Positions 9,961 through 21,703 of a stretch of DNA of 64,000 bases are shown here, in pieces (the stretch's first letter is position 1; each line of letters begins with the position of its first letter). The stretch covers positions 104,396,220 to 104,460,219 of the forward strand of contig NC_053392.1 in NCBI RefSeq assembly GCF_905171765.1, given 5' to 3'. Both the position numbers and the translations under genes were made by a program. The stretch is from Bufo bufo (Eukaryota; Chordata; Amphibia; Anura; Bufonidae). Below the pieces are notes generated by a model. The model did not search any database. It was given only the letters and a program-made list of their open reading frames with translations, and was not told the DNA's origin.

Positions 9961-12900
9961 TGCTTGGATATTTTCAGAACTCCCATGGAAATGAATGGAG
10001 AGCACACCGTGCATGAACAATGCCCTCTCCTTCACTTTCGGGGGCCCCATTCTTGAAATAGGTGAAGGAATCAAAAGTGGCACCCACATCTATCTGACTT
10101 TGATGGCATATCCTAATGATATGCCTTCAAAGTTCTGAGAAAAACAACCCCTTTAACTCAGACACATCAATATCAGATCAGTAAAGGAGTCCATCTCACG
10201 GCACCCCCACTGATCAGCTGTTTGAAGGGGCCGCGGCGCACATACGGTACCAGCACTTCATCCTCTTCAATGTTTACCTGCATGCCAACCTGAGGCTTGG
10301 TCATCAATATCATGAAACTGGACAACCTTTTTAATTGGCACTGGGTTCTTGTGCAGCTGAAAAGGCTGCACATATGGCATGTCTTCCCTTCTTGAGTACA
10401 GGAGTGAGCAATGATCATCTCAACAAGGTCTCATGTCAGTAGTAGCAGGAACATAGAGATTACAATAAATTGAACTCTGCAGATAATCATAAGAACTGGA
10501 GTAGGACAAGGTCGGTAACACTCAGTAAACAACCCAGTCATCTATTATGGATCATACAACAGCAAAACACAGTACAATACAAATAAAAGAGCAAATCATA
10601 TCAAATTGCCACTTTTTATTTGGCATACACAAAGAGATGGACCCCTTCGTAAAGATCTTACTGGGCTATTTATTATGGTGGCGTTTGTTTCTCCCTATAT
10701 GCTCTTTATAAAACCCTTGGGTGAAATGATAACCCCTTGTTTGCCAACAATGCAGTTCCTATGTAGATGGGAATGTAGAGGGGAATCCTTTACAGGTGTT
10801 CACCAGCAAATAGCACAACTAGGTCTGGGCTTCCTCTACCCAATGGCCCCATACAGCTGTATAGGCTGCCTCCATGGTACATATTCCATTGTCCACAGTT
10901 TTTCTATAAGCTACATATAGGGTGTAATCAGAGAGATCCTGTTTCAGACTTGGACAATACTTTTCTTGACATGACCACTACTATTGGTGTTGGGCGAATC
11001 GAAGACAAACTAAATGACTTTAGTCCGAACTTCTGGAAATTTTTTATCAGTGATGGTGTGAAGAGGTAAGACGCTACAGACATTGATGTCTCTCTGCTCA
11101 AGTTGGGGTGGGGTGGGGTGAGGGGAAGGGTGCTATTGTGTTATTATATGCAAAGTTACATTACTTCGATCATTTAACTGCTGTAATGTTCACGGGAATT
11201 TTGATCTCCCATGTCATGGGTGTCTGCGTACACCAATATCTTTGTAAGTGGTGGTATTTATTTTCAACTATACAAAGAAAAACTGCGAAATCCTTGATGA
11301 TGTTCATGTGATATTAAAAAATGAACTGATAAAAAAAAAGGTAAAACGCAATATTTTGCGCAGTGTCTTCAATTAAGATGGCCGCGAAGGCCTCTCCGCA
11401 AGCAAATGGATAAGATATGTTGTTTTTTTTTTACTGGATTAACCCCTGAAAGCCCACAATTGTAGCCTAAGATGCCGCAATCAGCAATGAACGCGGCATC
11501 TGAGGGGTTCGATCGCCATTCCCCTGTCATTGCGCCCACAAAGGAATGCGCTTCATGATGAGGTAATTTGTCACAAATTAAATTTCTTTGTGAAATTCGG
11601 CGTAATTCACCGATCATTAACTGCTATATACAGTAAATGAATATTACTCATACATTTGCAAAGCGTAAATATCTATGCTGCGACATTTTACAAACGAGTC
11701 AATATACAAAAGAGTCAATATAAACCACTAGAGCTGAATTAGCAGGAAAGGCAATGATAGAAAACAGAGCAAAGATCTTCCTGAAAGAGAAGCAGCAATC
11801 ATCATACTGCACACAGTAATCAATAGCATAATCAGTAAAAATAGGTAACCGCTGCAAGGTTACCTTGACTCGATGCTGCAGGAGACAAAGAGAGCACTGC
11901 AGCCATATCATGACTTATATCAATGAGAGGAGGAGAATTCCTCATTGACAATGATAATCCAGACAGACAAAGGATTAGTCTTATGAAGTTTGTGTTGTGA
12001 ATATGTGATGTGATAGGCTGCGTTCCCTAACAAGTTCTATTCTTTTGCAGTGCGGTGTGGAGGTATGGGGAGAAATCCCACAGAAGTGCTCTGTAGTGCT
12101 TCCGTGGGGTCCCGTGCCTCTGTTCTGCACAGCACCTTCCATGATGCGGTGTGCACAAGGCCGGGACTCGTGTATTGCGGACCCACTGTTTGCGGGCCGC
12201 AATATGGGCACGGCCGGGCAACGGGTTTCCGGGACTTAGATATTGATGACCTATCCTCAGGACAGGGCATCAATAGAAGGTTGGTGACTAGTTGGTTATC
12301 AATACGAGCTTCTTTGAGCAGCCGGAAACTATACAGTGGATGGAACCAGAAGCAGAAGACTCTGCTGGGGTACTTCAAGTGAATGGATGCTGAGCTTTAG
12401 TATACCTACACTGGAAACTATACAGTGTACATAGCCTTCTGCCTCCAGCTTTATACACTGTCAGCTTCCGGAACCACAGCTAACCACTGGTGGTGCCACG
12501 TTTCACACTCCCACCAGTGTGATATTGATGACTTGTCCTGAGAAGATGTCTTTCATATCTAAGTCCCAGAAAACCCCTTAAATTCATGTTTGTAAAGAGT
12601 GAATCTAGTGCAGATATTTTGTGCGGCTATCAAATGGAGAATTCACAGCAAACTACAGCACAGTGTAAGTCAACGGAATTTTTAAACTCCTATTCCCACA
12701 CTGAAGGAAATATTTGCACATATTTTCAAATCCTCAGCAAGCTCTCTTCTGCTGCACAAAGATGAAGAATTTCACATCAGATTTTACCCTTTGTAATGAT
12801 TCTTCCCTTCCTATGGTAGAAATCGCCCCCGTCCCCCCGTCCCCCCCGTCCCCTTGTGTTCTGGCTTACTGGTGAGCCTATGATTGACTGGTATCTATAG

Positions 12901-13148
12901 TCAGCACCCAGTCTAAGAAGGAAAGGAGCAGCAGCCTGAAGCAATAAGACAGGGGGCGTGTCTCTGACTACCTCACACTCCCTGTGGACACTGTAGCTAA
13001 ACTGTAGTCACGGACAGCTGTGTCCTAAGTAAATAGCAGGTAATCATACCCTAAAAGTACTCAAATGGCATTTTGAGCTCTTAGTGTATACCAAAGCATA
13101 CATACTGTATAATACTACGAAATGTAATAATCTGCACAAAGTGTTTAC
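9961..13148. other. No exon seen; decayed MITEs
   Basis: I looked here for the juxtamembrane and kinase exons of the Eph gene and found none. Pieces of TTAA-target MITEs occur near 10150-10260, 12235-12290 and 12520-12580. A decayed GCGAATCGAA-type element starts near 10990. A C-rich tract lies at 12828-12853. Confidence 0.5.
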
Positions 13149-13257
13149 CTTCCACTGACAAAGAAACAGGTCACCAGGAAAATGAGCAGAATGATCCCTC
13201 CAGCCACAGATATAGCCAAAATAGTAATCTGGTTAGGATCTGTTATGGCGATCATAT
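13149..13257 (-). CDS. Eph receptor, transmembrane exon
   Basis: A 109-bp exon bounded on the minus strand by a CAG acceptor (TTCTTTGTTTCAG) and a GTAAAC donor. It completes the Asp codon begun by the previous exon and reads MIAITDPNQITILAISVAGG, then a hydrophobic stretch IILLIFLVTCFFV ending SGR. This is one transmembrane helix with a basic stop-transfer residue, placed exactly where Eph receptors cross the membrane after the second fibronectin III domain. The exon ends in phase 2. The next exon (juxtamembrane tyrosines, then kinase) is not found down to base 1, so that intron is longer than 13 kb. The helix sequence is unlike the mammalian Eph helices I can recall. Confidence 0.9.
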
Positions 13258-14710
13258 CTGAAACAAAGAAATACACGATAAGCAAATAGACTTACTGTAC
13301 ATAGTTTATATTTCATGGTCATAAGCAACAAAAGTTATGTTACAATGTTGGCTTTATATCTATAGCTCCAATATCAAAGTCCTAGCTATACAGTATGCAG
13401 AGGTAGCAGTCCCACCAGGGCCTTGTCAAAGGGGGTCCAGTCACAGATTTTGAATTGGGACCCAGGGGCTTCAAGTTATGCCCTGTCCAACATATTCAGC
13501 AGTGTTGTACATAGCTTGTATTCGCTCCATTCAATCACTGTCACCAATGAGCTAATGTCATAATGATCTAGTTATCCTACCTGTGTGATGTCTAAATGTA
13601 AAGCCTCAAGAGGTAACCCACTCAAGCATATGGAGGCCATACTATTGACAAGCAAATACCCCAAAAGCAACAGTGATAATCACATTTTCTCTATATTTAT
13701 AAGGTTATATATATATGAAAAGAGTGTCAGAAAGTTCAATAATGCATGTGGCGGTATTTATATTTGCCAAATTATTGTTACCATAGAGAGTGTATCCACC
13801 TCTGCAACCTTTTTTGTCCAATATCATCTAGAATCTAAAAATTAGGAAACTTTGCAAATAGTCTTGATAAAAAAATATCCCATGTGTCTCCATGGTTACA
13901 GACTACAAATAAACTCGTTGTAGTCAGATTCTGAAGAAATATTACTTTTTCTATCTGCCCCCTACCCACCGAATGTTCTGTGTCCTTCCTTACCTTTCTT
14001 CTTTGCTTCACATATCCTGAGATGAGTGGTGCGAGTTTACCAGCTTTGATTTCGCAAGACACTTTCGGGAGATGTTTACACTACATGTGTCTATATGTGG
14101 CCACCCAATTGTTGTGATGTGATTTGCATATTATTAAGGGTTTTGCTAGAATGTCACAATACTGTATTGAATTAGTATCATGAGAAACTGACGTCCCTAA
14201 AGAAATTTGTGAAAAGGTAAGTTTGGGCCGATCTGTATGTTAGTATGGTATGGTACAGATGATTGAAAAAGCATAACTGCAGGATCAGACTACAGTGGCT
14301 TTGAGTGTAGTCTATAACCATGGAGACAAATAGGATATTTGAAATTAACAATATTTCAATTGGTTATTTTTTTATTTTAGATATAACGGTAGCAAACTGG
14401 GCAAGAAGTCCTCCTTTTCTTAAGTGTCTCAGCGGTGGAACACACAGGAACCTGATGGTGGAGCAGGAAACATTCTGCTTCACTGTCAGTTCCAGTAATC
14501 TGCAGAGCACTCAGTGACACTGAATGTTGTACCCAACAAAAAGACATATTACAGACATATGTCCATCGAGTTCAACCAAGGGATGACAGAAGATGTGGAT
14601 GAAGGGATAGGGAGCAGAGAGAGCTTTTAAATCGCTTTCATTCACTTAGTCTCTCCTGTTCCTTACCAATCTATATGGTGGTATTAGGTAGGCTGTATGA
14701 TGGCCAGTAT
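13258..14710 (-). other. Eph intron, no other feature
   Basis: Intronic DNA between the transmembrane exon and the second fibronectin exon pair. I see no conserved block or repeat that I can name. Confidence 0.5.
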
Positions 14711-15502
14711 TAGGGATGAGCGAATCGATCTCGGATGGTACATCCGAAGTCGATTCACAAAAAATGTTGTTGTAATACTGTACAGACACAGTATTAGGGT
14801 ACTTTCACACTAGCGTCGGATCCGGCAAACTGTATGCAAATGGATACCATTTGTAGACGGATCTGGATGCGGATCCGTCTCACAAATGTATTGCAATACC
14901 GGATCCGTCTCTCCGGTTGTCATCCGGAAAAAACAGATCCGGTATTTCTCTTTTTCACATTTTTAAAGGTCTGCGCATGCGCAGACCGCAAAACCGGATT
15001 AGTTTTTCCGGAACACTTAGGGACGGATCCGGCATTAATGCATTTCAATGTAAAATAATGCCGGATCCGACATACTGCGGTATTTTCTCCAAAAAACCGT
15101 ACAGTGACTGAACTGAAGACATCCTGATGCATACTGAACGGATTGCTCTCTATTCAGAATGCATTAGGATAAAACTGATCGGTTTTTTCCCGGTATTGAG
15201 CCCATAGGACGGAACGCTATGCCGGAAAAGAAAAATGCTAGTGTGAAAGTACCCTTAGAATGTATTGGCTCCAAAGAGCTGAAGTTATTACTTCGCAGAG
15301 TTATGCGAGACTTCGTGTAATAACTTCGGGAATCAATTGTTACTGTAAAAAACCTTGGTACTAAACTCGGGTAATAACGTCGGCTCATCTGAGCCAATAC
15401 ATTCTAATACTGTACAGAGCGGGAACTCAGTACAGTATTACAGCAAAGTTTTTTGCGAATCGACTCCGGATGTACCATCTGAAGTCGATTTGCTCATCCC
15501 TA
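14711..15502. mobile_element. hAT-type MITE carrying a nested insertion
   Basis: The left end is TAGGGATGAGCGAATCGA and the right end is ...TCGATTTGCTCATCCCTA. The flanks GCCAGTAT (14703-14710) and GGCAGTAT (15503-15510) match at 7 of 8 bases, the hAT signature. The interior is a large palindrome, with CTGTACAG..AGTATTA repeated inverted at about 15393-15420. One arm is interrupted by the element at 14797-15254. Confidence 0.8.
14797..15254. mobile_element. Harbinger-like MITE nested in a hAT MITE
   Basis: The termini GGGTACTTTCACACTAGCG and ...GCTAGTGTGAAAGTACCC are inverted repeats. The interior is rich in GGATCCG/CCGGATCC palindromes. The host element's other arm (about 15393-15420, reversed) still shows the uninterrupted sequence GTATTAGAATGTATTGGCTC. 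The insertion therefore duplicated only TTA (14794-14796 and 15255-15257). A 3-bp TTA duplication is typical of the PIF/Harbinger superfamily. Confidence 0.75.
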
Positions 15503-16375
15503 GGCAGTATCATGTGTAGACATGATAGGGCAGTGTTATGAGTACACTATAAAATAGTATTGTTTGGATACTATATGGAAGTATTGTTTAGGCACCCAGA
15601 TCCCATTTTCTATACAAGTGACCCTGCATACCATATACAAATAAGAACGCCATAAGGAGAAAAAATGTAGACAAAGCATCTACTATATATTCAAGGTCTA
15701 GATTTCAAATTTCAGTACAACAAAAGCCCTGTATGACCGATGCACACCGATACGGGATATCTTTCTTGTGTAGTCTGCAATTAATGGAATTATAATGGAG
15801 TGTAACTTAATTATCATCAATCTTTTAAATTCTAAATGATCTCAAAAATTTTGACTTCTGAACATGAGAATAAGACAAAATATTGTCATATCAGCTGCTA
15901 ACTAAATGACATAATCCTGAGTATTCTTAATGATGGATCACAAGTAAATTCCATTCAGACATTAGAATACAGAATGCAGGAGAGATTAGTGGATGTTTTC
16001 CAAAATATTCCTAAGGGAATCCATTAATCATGGCAAATAACGGCAAATCAGTCTATATTTCGGATTAAATACCGGATGTCACAAGATTACACAGATCCTC
16101 TGGGAACATTAATTCCTATTCAGAAAAAGCTCCTCATACATCGGTTGTTCCGGGAATCAGGGGCTTACATTGAAGATTATATGAAAACATATTCATTGTG
16201 CCGTTATCAATCATACAATACCCAAGATCAGTTTCAAGTACATATCAGGTGCAAAGAAAACATTTATAATAACAAGAATGCATGGATCATAAACTAACAT
16301 CTCATAAGATTAGACCACCAAAAGTTTCTTGAAGACAAGTTGATGCATACTGTACCTGTTTTTTACCTGCCTAAA
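15503..16375 (-). other. Eph intron, no feature seen
   Basis: AT-rich intronic sequence with no recognisable repeat or exon. Confidence 0.5.
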
Positions 16376-16560
16376 TGGGCTATCCCATGATTAATGTAAA
16401 AAAAATGAAAATCCGAAATATAGTGCATAAAGTACATATATTGTAATATATGACAGCCTCTTTTTAACAAAGCTAGAACCAGCCCTGTACCTCACATGAA
16501 CCCAGGTATCTCCCCATCCATTGCTCCAATTTCTCTGCTAGATTATTTCAAGCTGGCAGT
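16376..16560. repeat. Dispersed repeat, copy of 32920-33080
   Basis: The block CCATGATTAATGTAAAAA...GCTAGAACCAGCCCTGTACC...TCTCTGCTAGA is found again, inverted, at 32920-33080 and partly at 33450-33534. The family is not assigned. Confidence 0.7.
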
Positions 16561-16595
16561 TTAGTGAGCGTATCCTTCTATTGCAGTTGGTGTCA

Positions 16596-17255
16596 TATAA
16601 GCCTACTGAGAAGACAGTGTTAAAGCCCAGAAAAAAGCAATCAAGTAATAAAATATATTCTTTATTAAGTATAAATTAAAAAACATGCATTGATTAAAAC
16701 ATTGGAGGAATCCACACAAAGTAGGTGATCAGAATTCATGTGAGGGACACACTCAGGGCAGACATAAATATTAGGTCAAACAGATTCAATGTCCCACAAA
16801 AGGACACACAGGACACTGGCATCAATAGGTCGAACAAAGCAACCCAGAAGATTGCAAAAAAGCAAAGTGCATACAAAAGGACCTATAGAATGGGTAAGAC
16901 GTGAATATGTCTATGGAATAGATATACCAGTGAGATGCCCTCACTCACCCAACGCATTTCGCAAACGAGCTTCGTCAGGGGATTTTCACTTTTCTTATTT
17001 GCAATCTTCTGGGTTGCTTTGTTTGACCTATTGATACCAGTGTCCTCTGTGTCCTTTTGTGGGCCATTAAATCTGTTTGACCTAATATTGCCCTGAGTGT
17101 GTCCCTCACATGAATTCTGATTACCTACTTTGTGTGGATTCCTCCAATTTTTGAAAAAGTGTATGTTTTTTAATTTAAACTTAATATGGAATATATTTTA
17201 TTACTTGATTGCTTTTATTTTGGGCTTTAACACTGTCTTATCAGTAGGTTTATAG
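16596..17255. repeat. Long fold-back, ~265-bp arms
   Basis: 16596-16865 is nearly the reverse complement of 16998-17255. The arms begin at GCCTACTGAGAAGACAGTG and end near the loop at CAGAAGATTGCAAA. The roughly 130-bp loop contains CGCATTTCGCAAACGAGCTT followed by CGTCAGGGG. Its reverse, CCCCTGACGAAGCT...GCGAAA, also lies in the loop of the fold-back at 60738-61312, although the arms of the two structures show no similarity. No coding sequence is supported. Confidence 0.85.
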
Positions 17256-18350
17256 GTAATACTGGGTGTGCCCTGCTGTTAGGTCTAGTTCTTCATAGGT
17301 TATTTGAATTTGGTGGCAGTTGAAACATGGAACTGTGCACGTGCTTCCATCTCAGTGAGCAGGGCAGAGAAATTAGAAAAAGAGTAGAGTTCAGTGAATA
17401 ACTCAGTGCCTATACTACATTTTTAATTACATGCAATTAAAAAAGTATTCGGATCCAGGGGCTGGTTTGAAAAACGTAGAATATTATTCATGGGAAAACC
17501 CCTTTAACTGAATACATAAAGGGGTTTTCGCATTTCCACCTCCACCATATGTCTGTTTAGGGCTAATAGACATCATGGCACTTCTGTGCTCTATGAACCA
17601 GAGCAAAGGCAACTAACAAAAGAAACGCTGTTCATGCTACTAAATTGGAGAATGTTAAAAAAAATGGCACCTTGTAAATGGGTCCAATTTGAGATTACAT
17701 TCATTATTCATTCAATTTGGTTAATTTGCCAATGAGCTGGATATGTGGGCAACGTTGGATTGAGTGGCTCGCATAGACCAAAATCCATAGATGCGATTAG
17801 GTTAGTTGGTTAATGCACTGGAAATCACTCATTTATAAATAGGTCAGGAAATAAAAGTTTGTAAGCGAATTAATTTCACTGTTGGGTCAACATGGTATAT
17901 GGCATTCCAGGCAGTAAACAAGAAGAGAACAAAATCAGGGAGCATCTGTTTTGTCTCACACTTTATTTCAATCTAACACCCTCTCAGATGTGCTTATTAT
18001 CTAGCACATTCTAGTATTATCACATTGTCTGACACCTTCATGTATCACATCTCCTTCTGAAGTGGGATGCTCATGACGACCAATAGAACAGTAGCGCAAA
18101 GGAATACTGCTATAGGGTTAATTATATGAGGTCTGATGAAGAATGGGGGTCTGATTTAAGGTCTGATGGAAAATATATATATTTTTATTTTCCTCCTCCA
18201 AATCCTAGGTGCTTCTCATAGTCTGAAAAATATGGTATGTGTATTTCCTTATCTCTTGAATATGTGTATGAGTGATGTATATGAGTGAATATGAATATAA
18301 GTGATGAGTAACAGACAAATAAACTTTATGTAATAAAACATATAATTTAC
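17256..18350 (-). other. Eph intron; MITE ends at ~17500
   Basis: Around 17500-17530, AACCCCTTTAA and AAAGGGGTTTTC lie ten bases apart. They look like the ends of two TTAA-type MITEs left next to each other. Otherwise this is unremarkable intron. Confidence 0.4.
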
Positions 18351-18513
18351 CTTCCGTACTTGTTTCCAATTCTATTTCTCCCCCATAAATTCCTTGACCA
18401 CCCACTGTGTGAGCCCGGACTCTGAACACATAAGTGGTTCCAGGTTTTAGGCCGTCCACAGTCATAAAAGTTGATTTGGTTTTCAATATTGTATAATTTT
18501 GCTCCTTTTGATT
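18351..18513 (-). CDS. Eph receptor, second fibronectin III domain, exon b
   Basis: A 163-bp exon, the length I recall for this exon in Eph genes, with a TTCCCTGCAG acceptor and a GTAAAT donor. It starts in phase 0 and ends in phase 1. It reads NQKEQNYTILKTKS, then TVDGLKPGTTYVFRVRAHT and GGEIELETSTE. LKPGTTYVFRVRA is the conserved F-strand block of the Eph second fibronectin III domain. NYT is a potential N-glycosylation site. The usual RARTAAGYG is replaced here by RAHTVGGQG, a marked change. It is separated from the next upstream exon by an intron of only 85 bp. Confidence 0.95.
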
Positions 18514-18598
18514 CTGCAGGGAATATAAAATAGCAAATACAAATCAGTTTCTACTGATATTCCCAGTGGGACAATGAACATAAACTTGTGGCACCGAC

Positions 18599-18711
18599 CT
18601 TCTCATAGTAGATTACTTCGTATTCCACCACCACATTTTTAGTCTTTTCTGGTCCTTGAAAAGCCAAAGTGACGCTGTCTTTGCTCTTTCGTTCTTTCAG
18701 GATTACGTTGA
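18599..18711 (-). CDS. Eph receptor, second fibronectin III domain, exon a
   Basis: A 113-bp exon with a TTCCTTAG acceptor and a GTCGGT donor. It enters in phase 1 and leaves in phase 0, joining both neighbours in frame. It reads NVILKERKSKDSVTLAFQG, then EYEVIYYEK. EYEVxYYEK is the hallmark of the Eph second fibronectin III domain. The exon is four codons shorter than the usual length of about 125 bp. The missing residues correspond to the interdomain AAPSPV-type linker. The B-strand tryptophan (usually LSWQEP) is Phe here (LAFQGP). The reading frame is intact, so these look like real divergence and not decay. Confidence 0.93.
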
Positions 18712-19141
18712 CTAAGGAAGAAATTAAAAGAATGAGTGTTTTTAAGCTTATAAAGGTTAATACAGGTGACAATTATTCTTCAAGAATTCCCTTCCCAGTT
18801 CGCCATGGAACCACTAAATATATAACATGATATGGATCATACTTTTTCTTTGAAATATTTTGAAGGAAAATTACATTTAAATGAAAAAAATTATACTGAA
18901 AACAAATATAAAAATAAACAGTAGTGAAATAAAATACAGTAACCTAACGCTACAAGAAATAAAACTGCTATTTATTTCACATCAAGATTTTGCATGAAAA
19001 TTCTTCGACATGGTTGTATGAATTTACTGTAATTCTTACTAAAAGAAAGATGTGTACATGTTTAAGTGATTACTATTTCAACCATGTCTTTCTTTTTGTC
19101 TCTATTATTTAGAAAGTCCTATGTAGTACAATACGAAAATA
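18712..19141 (-). other. Eph intron, AT-rich
   Basis: Intron sequence. Nothing recognised. Confidence 0.5.
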
Positions 19142-19145
19142 TTAA

Positions 19146-19939
19146 AGGGTCACTGAGTTTTCATAAAATGGTTGATATTTCATAGCAACATATCAAAGGT
19201 TTTGATCGGTGGGGGTCTGAGCATTGATTGCTAGAAAGAAGGTAGAGAAGTGCTCGCATCTCAAGCTCTCTCTCTCCTCGCTGCAGGAGAGGAAGCAAGA
19301 CAGACTCAATAGAAAGTCTAAGAGCCTGTCTTGATTCTATATTTTGCTGTGAAGAGAAAGAATGTTATGTGCAGGCTTGGACTCACCCACAGGGGGTCAG
19401 GTGAATCCCCAGGTGGGCCCCTGAGCAAGGGTCCAGTCTCAACCCCTTGCACAACTGGCACAAGATACAGTAGACTGACTGAACTACATACACATGGGCA
19501 GCATACAGCACCTCAACCAACCTATGCATCCATATAAAAAACTGGGTATATTATTTAAGAGACTACCCAGTTTATTATTATAGATACATCAGATGGCTGA
19601 GATGAAATCTAGGTATAGAAGAAGACTAACCACTGTCCTCTTTCCCCAGGGTCCTGTCTTGTCAAAGTCACTGCAAGGACCCCTGTAATAATCAATCATC
19701 TTGAGAATCTTGCTTCTGCCTGGAGATGTGTGAGTAATTTGTTTTTTCATGTAGCTGTAGAGAGGGCCCCCAGAATGAATTTTACTGGTGGGCTCGAGGG
19801 CACCCCAGTCCAACACTGGTCATGTGAGCACTTCTCTCTCCCGTTCTTGCAACCAGTGAGGGTCTCAGACTCCCACCTATCAAAATCTTTAATATGTCTG
19901 TATGACATCTAAAAAGTTTTATGTAAACTCTGTGACCCA
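19146..19939. mobile_element. TTAA-target MITE with nested insertion
   Basis: It is flanked by TTAA on both sides (19142-19145 and 19940-19943). The termini AGGGTCACTGAG and CTCTGTGACCCA are inverted repeats. The interior includes the block TATCAAAGGTTTTGATCGGT facing ...ACCTATCAAAATCTTTAATA. The same family occurs at 31905-32215 and, as a half copy, at 48080-48165. TTAA duplication suggests mobilisation by piggyBac-type transposase. A second element is inserted at 19372-19818. Confidence 0.8.
19372..19818. mobile_element. hAT-type MITE (CAG...CTG) nested in TTAA MITE
   Basis: It starts CAGGCTTGGACTC and ends ...GTCCAACACTG. The flanks GTTATGTG (19364-19371) and GTCATGTG (19819-19826) match at 7 of 8. 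The related uninterrupted copy near 32095-32110 reads CTATGTGAGCAC across the insertion site, which confirms the boundaries. Confidence 0.8.
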
Positions 19940-19943
19940 TTAA

Positions 19944-21367
19944 AGAAGCCAAAAATAGGTGCAGATATACCCTTCTCTAATCGAGAACCCGCTGGCCATT
20001 TAACAAAGCTGCAGGTGGACACATATTTCTCCTACAGTGGCCACTGGAGGAGAACTATATTATATGATGCCCTTAAAAATAATTGAGAGGCTGAGGCCAA
20101 TACCTGGGGTCCTTAGCAGAATTATATTATTTAATTCAATGGCTGTGTGAAGGGAAGCCAGAGATTTGGAGATCTGCATGAAAAACAGGGGCCATTCACA
20201 TCATGTTTCAGCTTTCTGCTGAGCATTCTGCCTGGGGATAAATATAAGGACTGAAAACGGTATTTAAACATTTCCCTTAGTGGTTTCATCCAATTTAATG
20301 AAGCAAAATTAGTTCAAAAATTTCGTACTCTGCTTGACCTGGCTTCCATTTGAATGTCATTTTTTAGGACAAAATACCTTGGTAAGACTATGCAATTGTG
20401 TCCTCCAAAGCCTTAAACAGATAGTTTGCCTTGTTAAATTGAATGGATGTACCAAGGAATATGTCTGAGTGCCAATTTCGGTTATTCAAACATATCCCTC
20501 AAGCAGAATACTAAGCAGAGAGCTAAAACGTTATGTAAAGGTAATTTAGTACAGAATTCAGGACTTATTTTAACTATTTTTCTTAAATTTCATTAATTCC
20601 ATCCAATCTCTTGAAACCTTTAGTTGCCATGTAGTGGGCATGAAGATTTAATTCTGAAGGATTCAGTAATACTTTATGTTCCCTGTGGTGGTGCTACAGG
20701 GAAATTGAAGAGATATTGCAGGTTTCCTTACAGAATATAGCTTTAATATGGATTTAAGGAGGTCCCAGAAGAAGAATATTTTTTGATCTGCATATTGTCA
20801 AGAGACCTGTCCAAGAACTAAGGACAGTTCATAGCATACAACCCCTTCAATAGCACACATCCATTATATTCATATAGTACCTTTCCTTGCCTAGATTTGG
20901 GGGTACTACTATCTCTCCTTATGGAGCATGCCTTAATCGGCATGAGGAGGCTTATAGGCAATACGTGCTCCTCTGGAATTCTTGCCTAAGCAAATTCTTT
21001 GCTGTTCATGGTATATTTGTATTTCTACTATGTATAAGATGGGTTCATTGTATAAAAGAACAGAAGTAAATGTGATGGGTACTACATTTGTACATAATAA
21101 GTGACCTTGATGCTTCCATTATGCATTGATCTGTCTGCATTTGTATGAGAATTTCAGTTTATAGTCTCGAATCTGTGTTCTTCTCACAATTTGAAAAAAA
21201 TAAAATTAAATAATGATAGTCAGTAAGTAAATATGGTTGAATCCCATAGACCTTGCCCTCCCCGCCCTCATAACGGCCACCAATGGTATATCATTAGATG
21301 TATCAAAGTCATGTTCACCATTTACCAAAAATGCTTCCATTTGTATGGTTAAAGGAATATTTCTCAC
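19944..21367 (-). other. Eph intron, no feature seen
   Basis: Single-copy-looking intron sequence. I recognise no repeat, exon or RNA gene. Confidence 0.5.
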
Positions 21368-21703
21368 CTACTTGACTTGTAGTAATATTGACTGAAATGA
21401 ATTGCTTAGGCCCAGAGCTCAGCTCAGAGACGCCATTCAAAGCCTCAATATCAAACGTATAGTTGGTGTAAGGCAGCAGATCTGTGATGAGCACACGAGG
21501 GTGGGACAAACCAAATTGCCGTGGTATATAATGGATCCCACTTCCACATGGGCTACATTTCTGTCCTTCCAGTTGGCACCTTCTGCAGTGAATGTTATAT
21601 GTGACATCCTTACGGCCTCCTGAGTCCTCTGGGGGGCTCCACTCCATAATGACGGATGTCTCATTGACAGTCGATATTGGGTTATGTGGAGCAGATGGTG
21701 GAC
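21368..21703 (-). CDS. Eph receptor, first fibronectin III domain exon
   Basis: A 336-bp exon, the length I recall for this exon in Eph genes, with an AAG acceptor at 21704-21706 and a GTGAGA donor. It enters and leaves in phase 1. It reads RPPSAPHNPISTVNETSV, EWSPPEDSGGRKDVTYNI, CRRCQ...CSPCGSG, YIPRQFGL, YTNYTFDIEALNGVSEL and VNITTSQV. RPPSAP, GGRKDV, the CxxC pairs and TNYTFxIxAxNGVS are Eph signatures, and GGRKDVTYNI with RQFGL favours class A over class B. NETS, NYTF and NITT are potential N-glycosylation sites. This domain links the ligand-binding head to the membrane-proximal part and helps receptor clustering. Confidence 0.97.

Noticed and set aside
10606..10920. A 104-codon plus-strand ORF
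   Set aside because: No domain, no splice context and repeat-like composition. Likely chance.
1..13148. Eph kinase or juxtamembrane exons
   Set aside because: Searched for on the minus strand (GYxKxKQ, TYIDPxTYEDP, GAGEFGEV, HRDLAARN) and not seen. They probably lie beyond the window edge.
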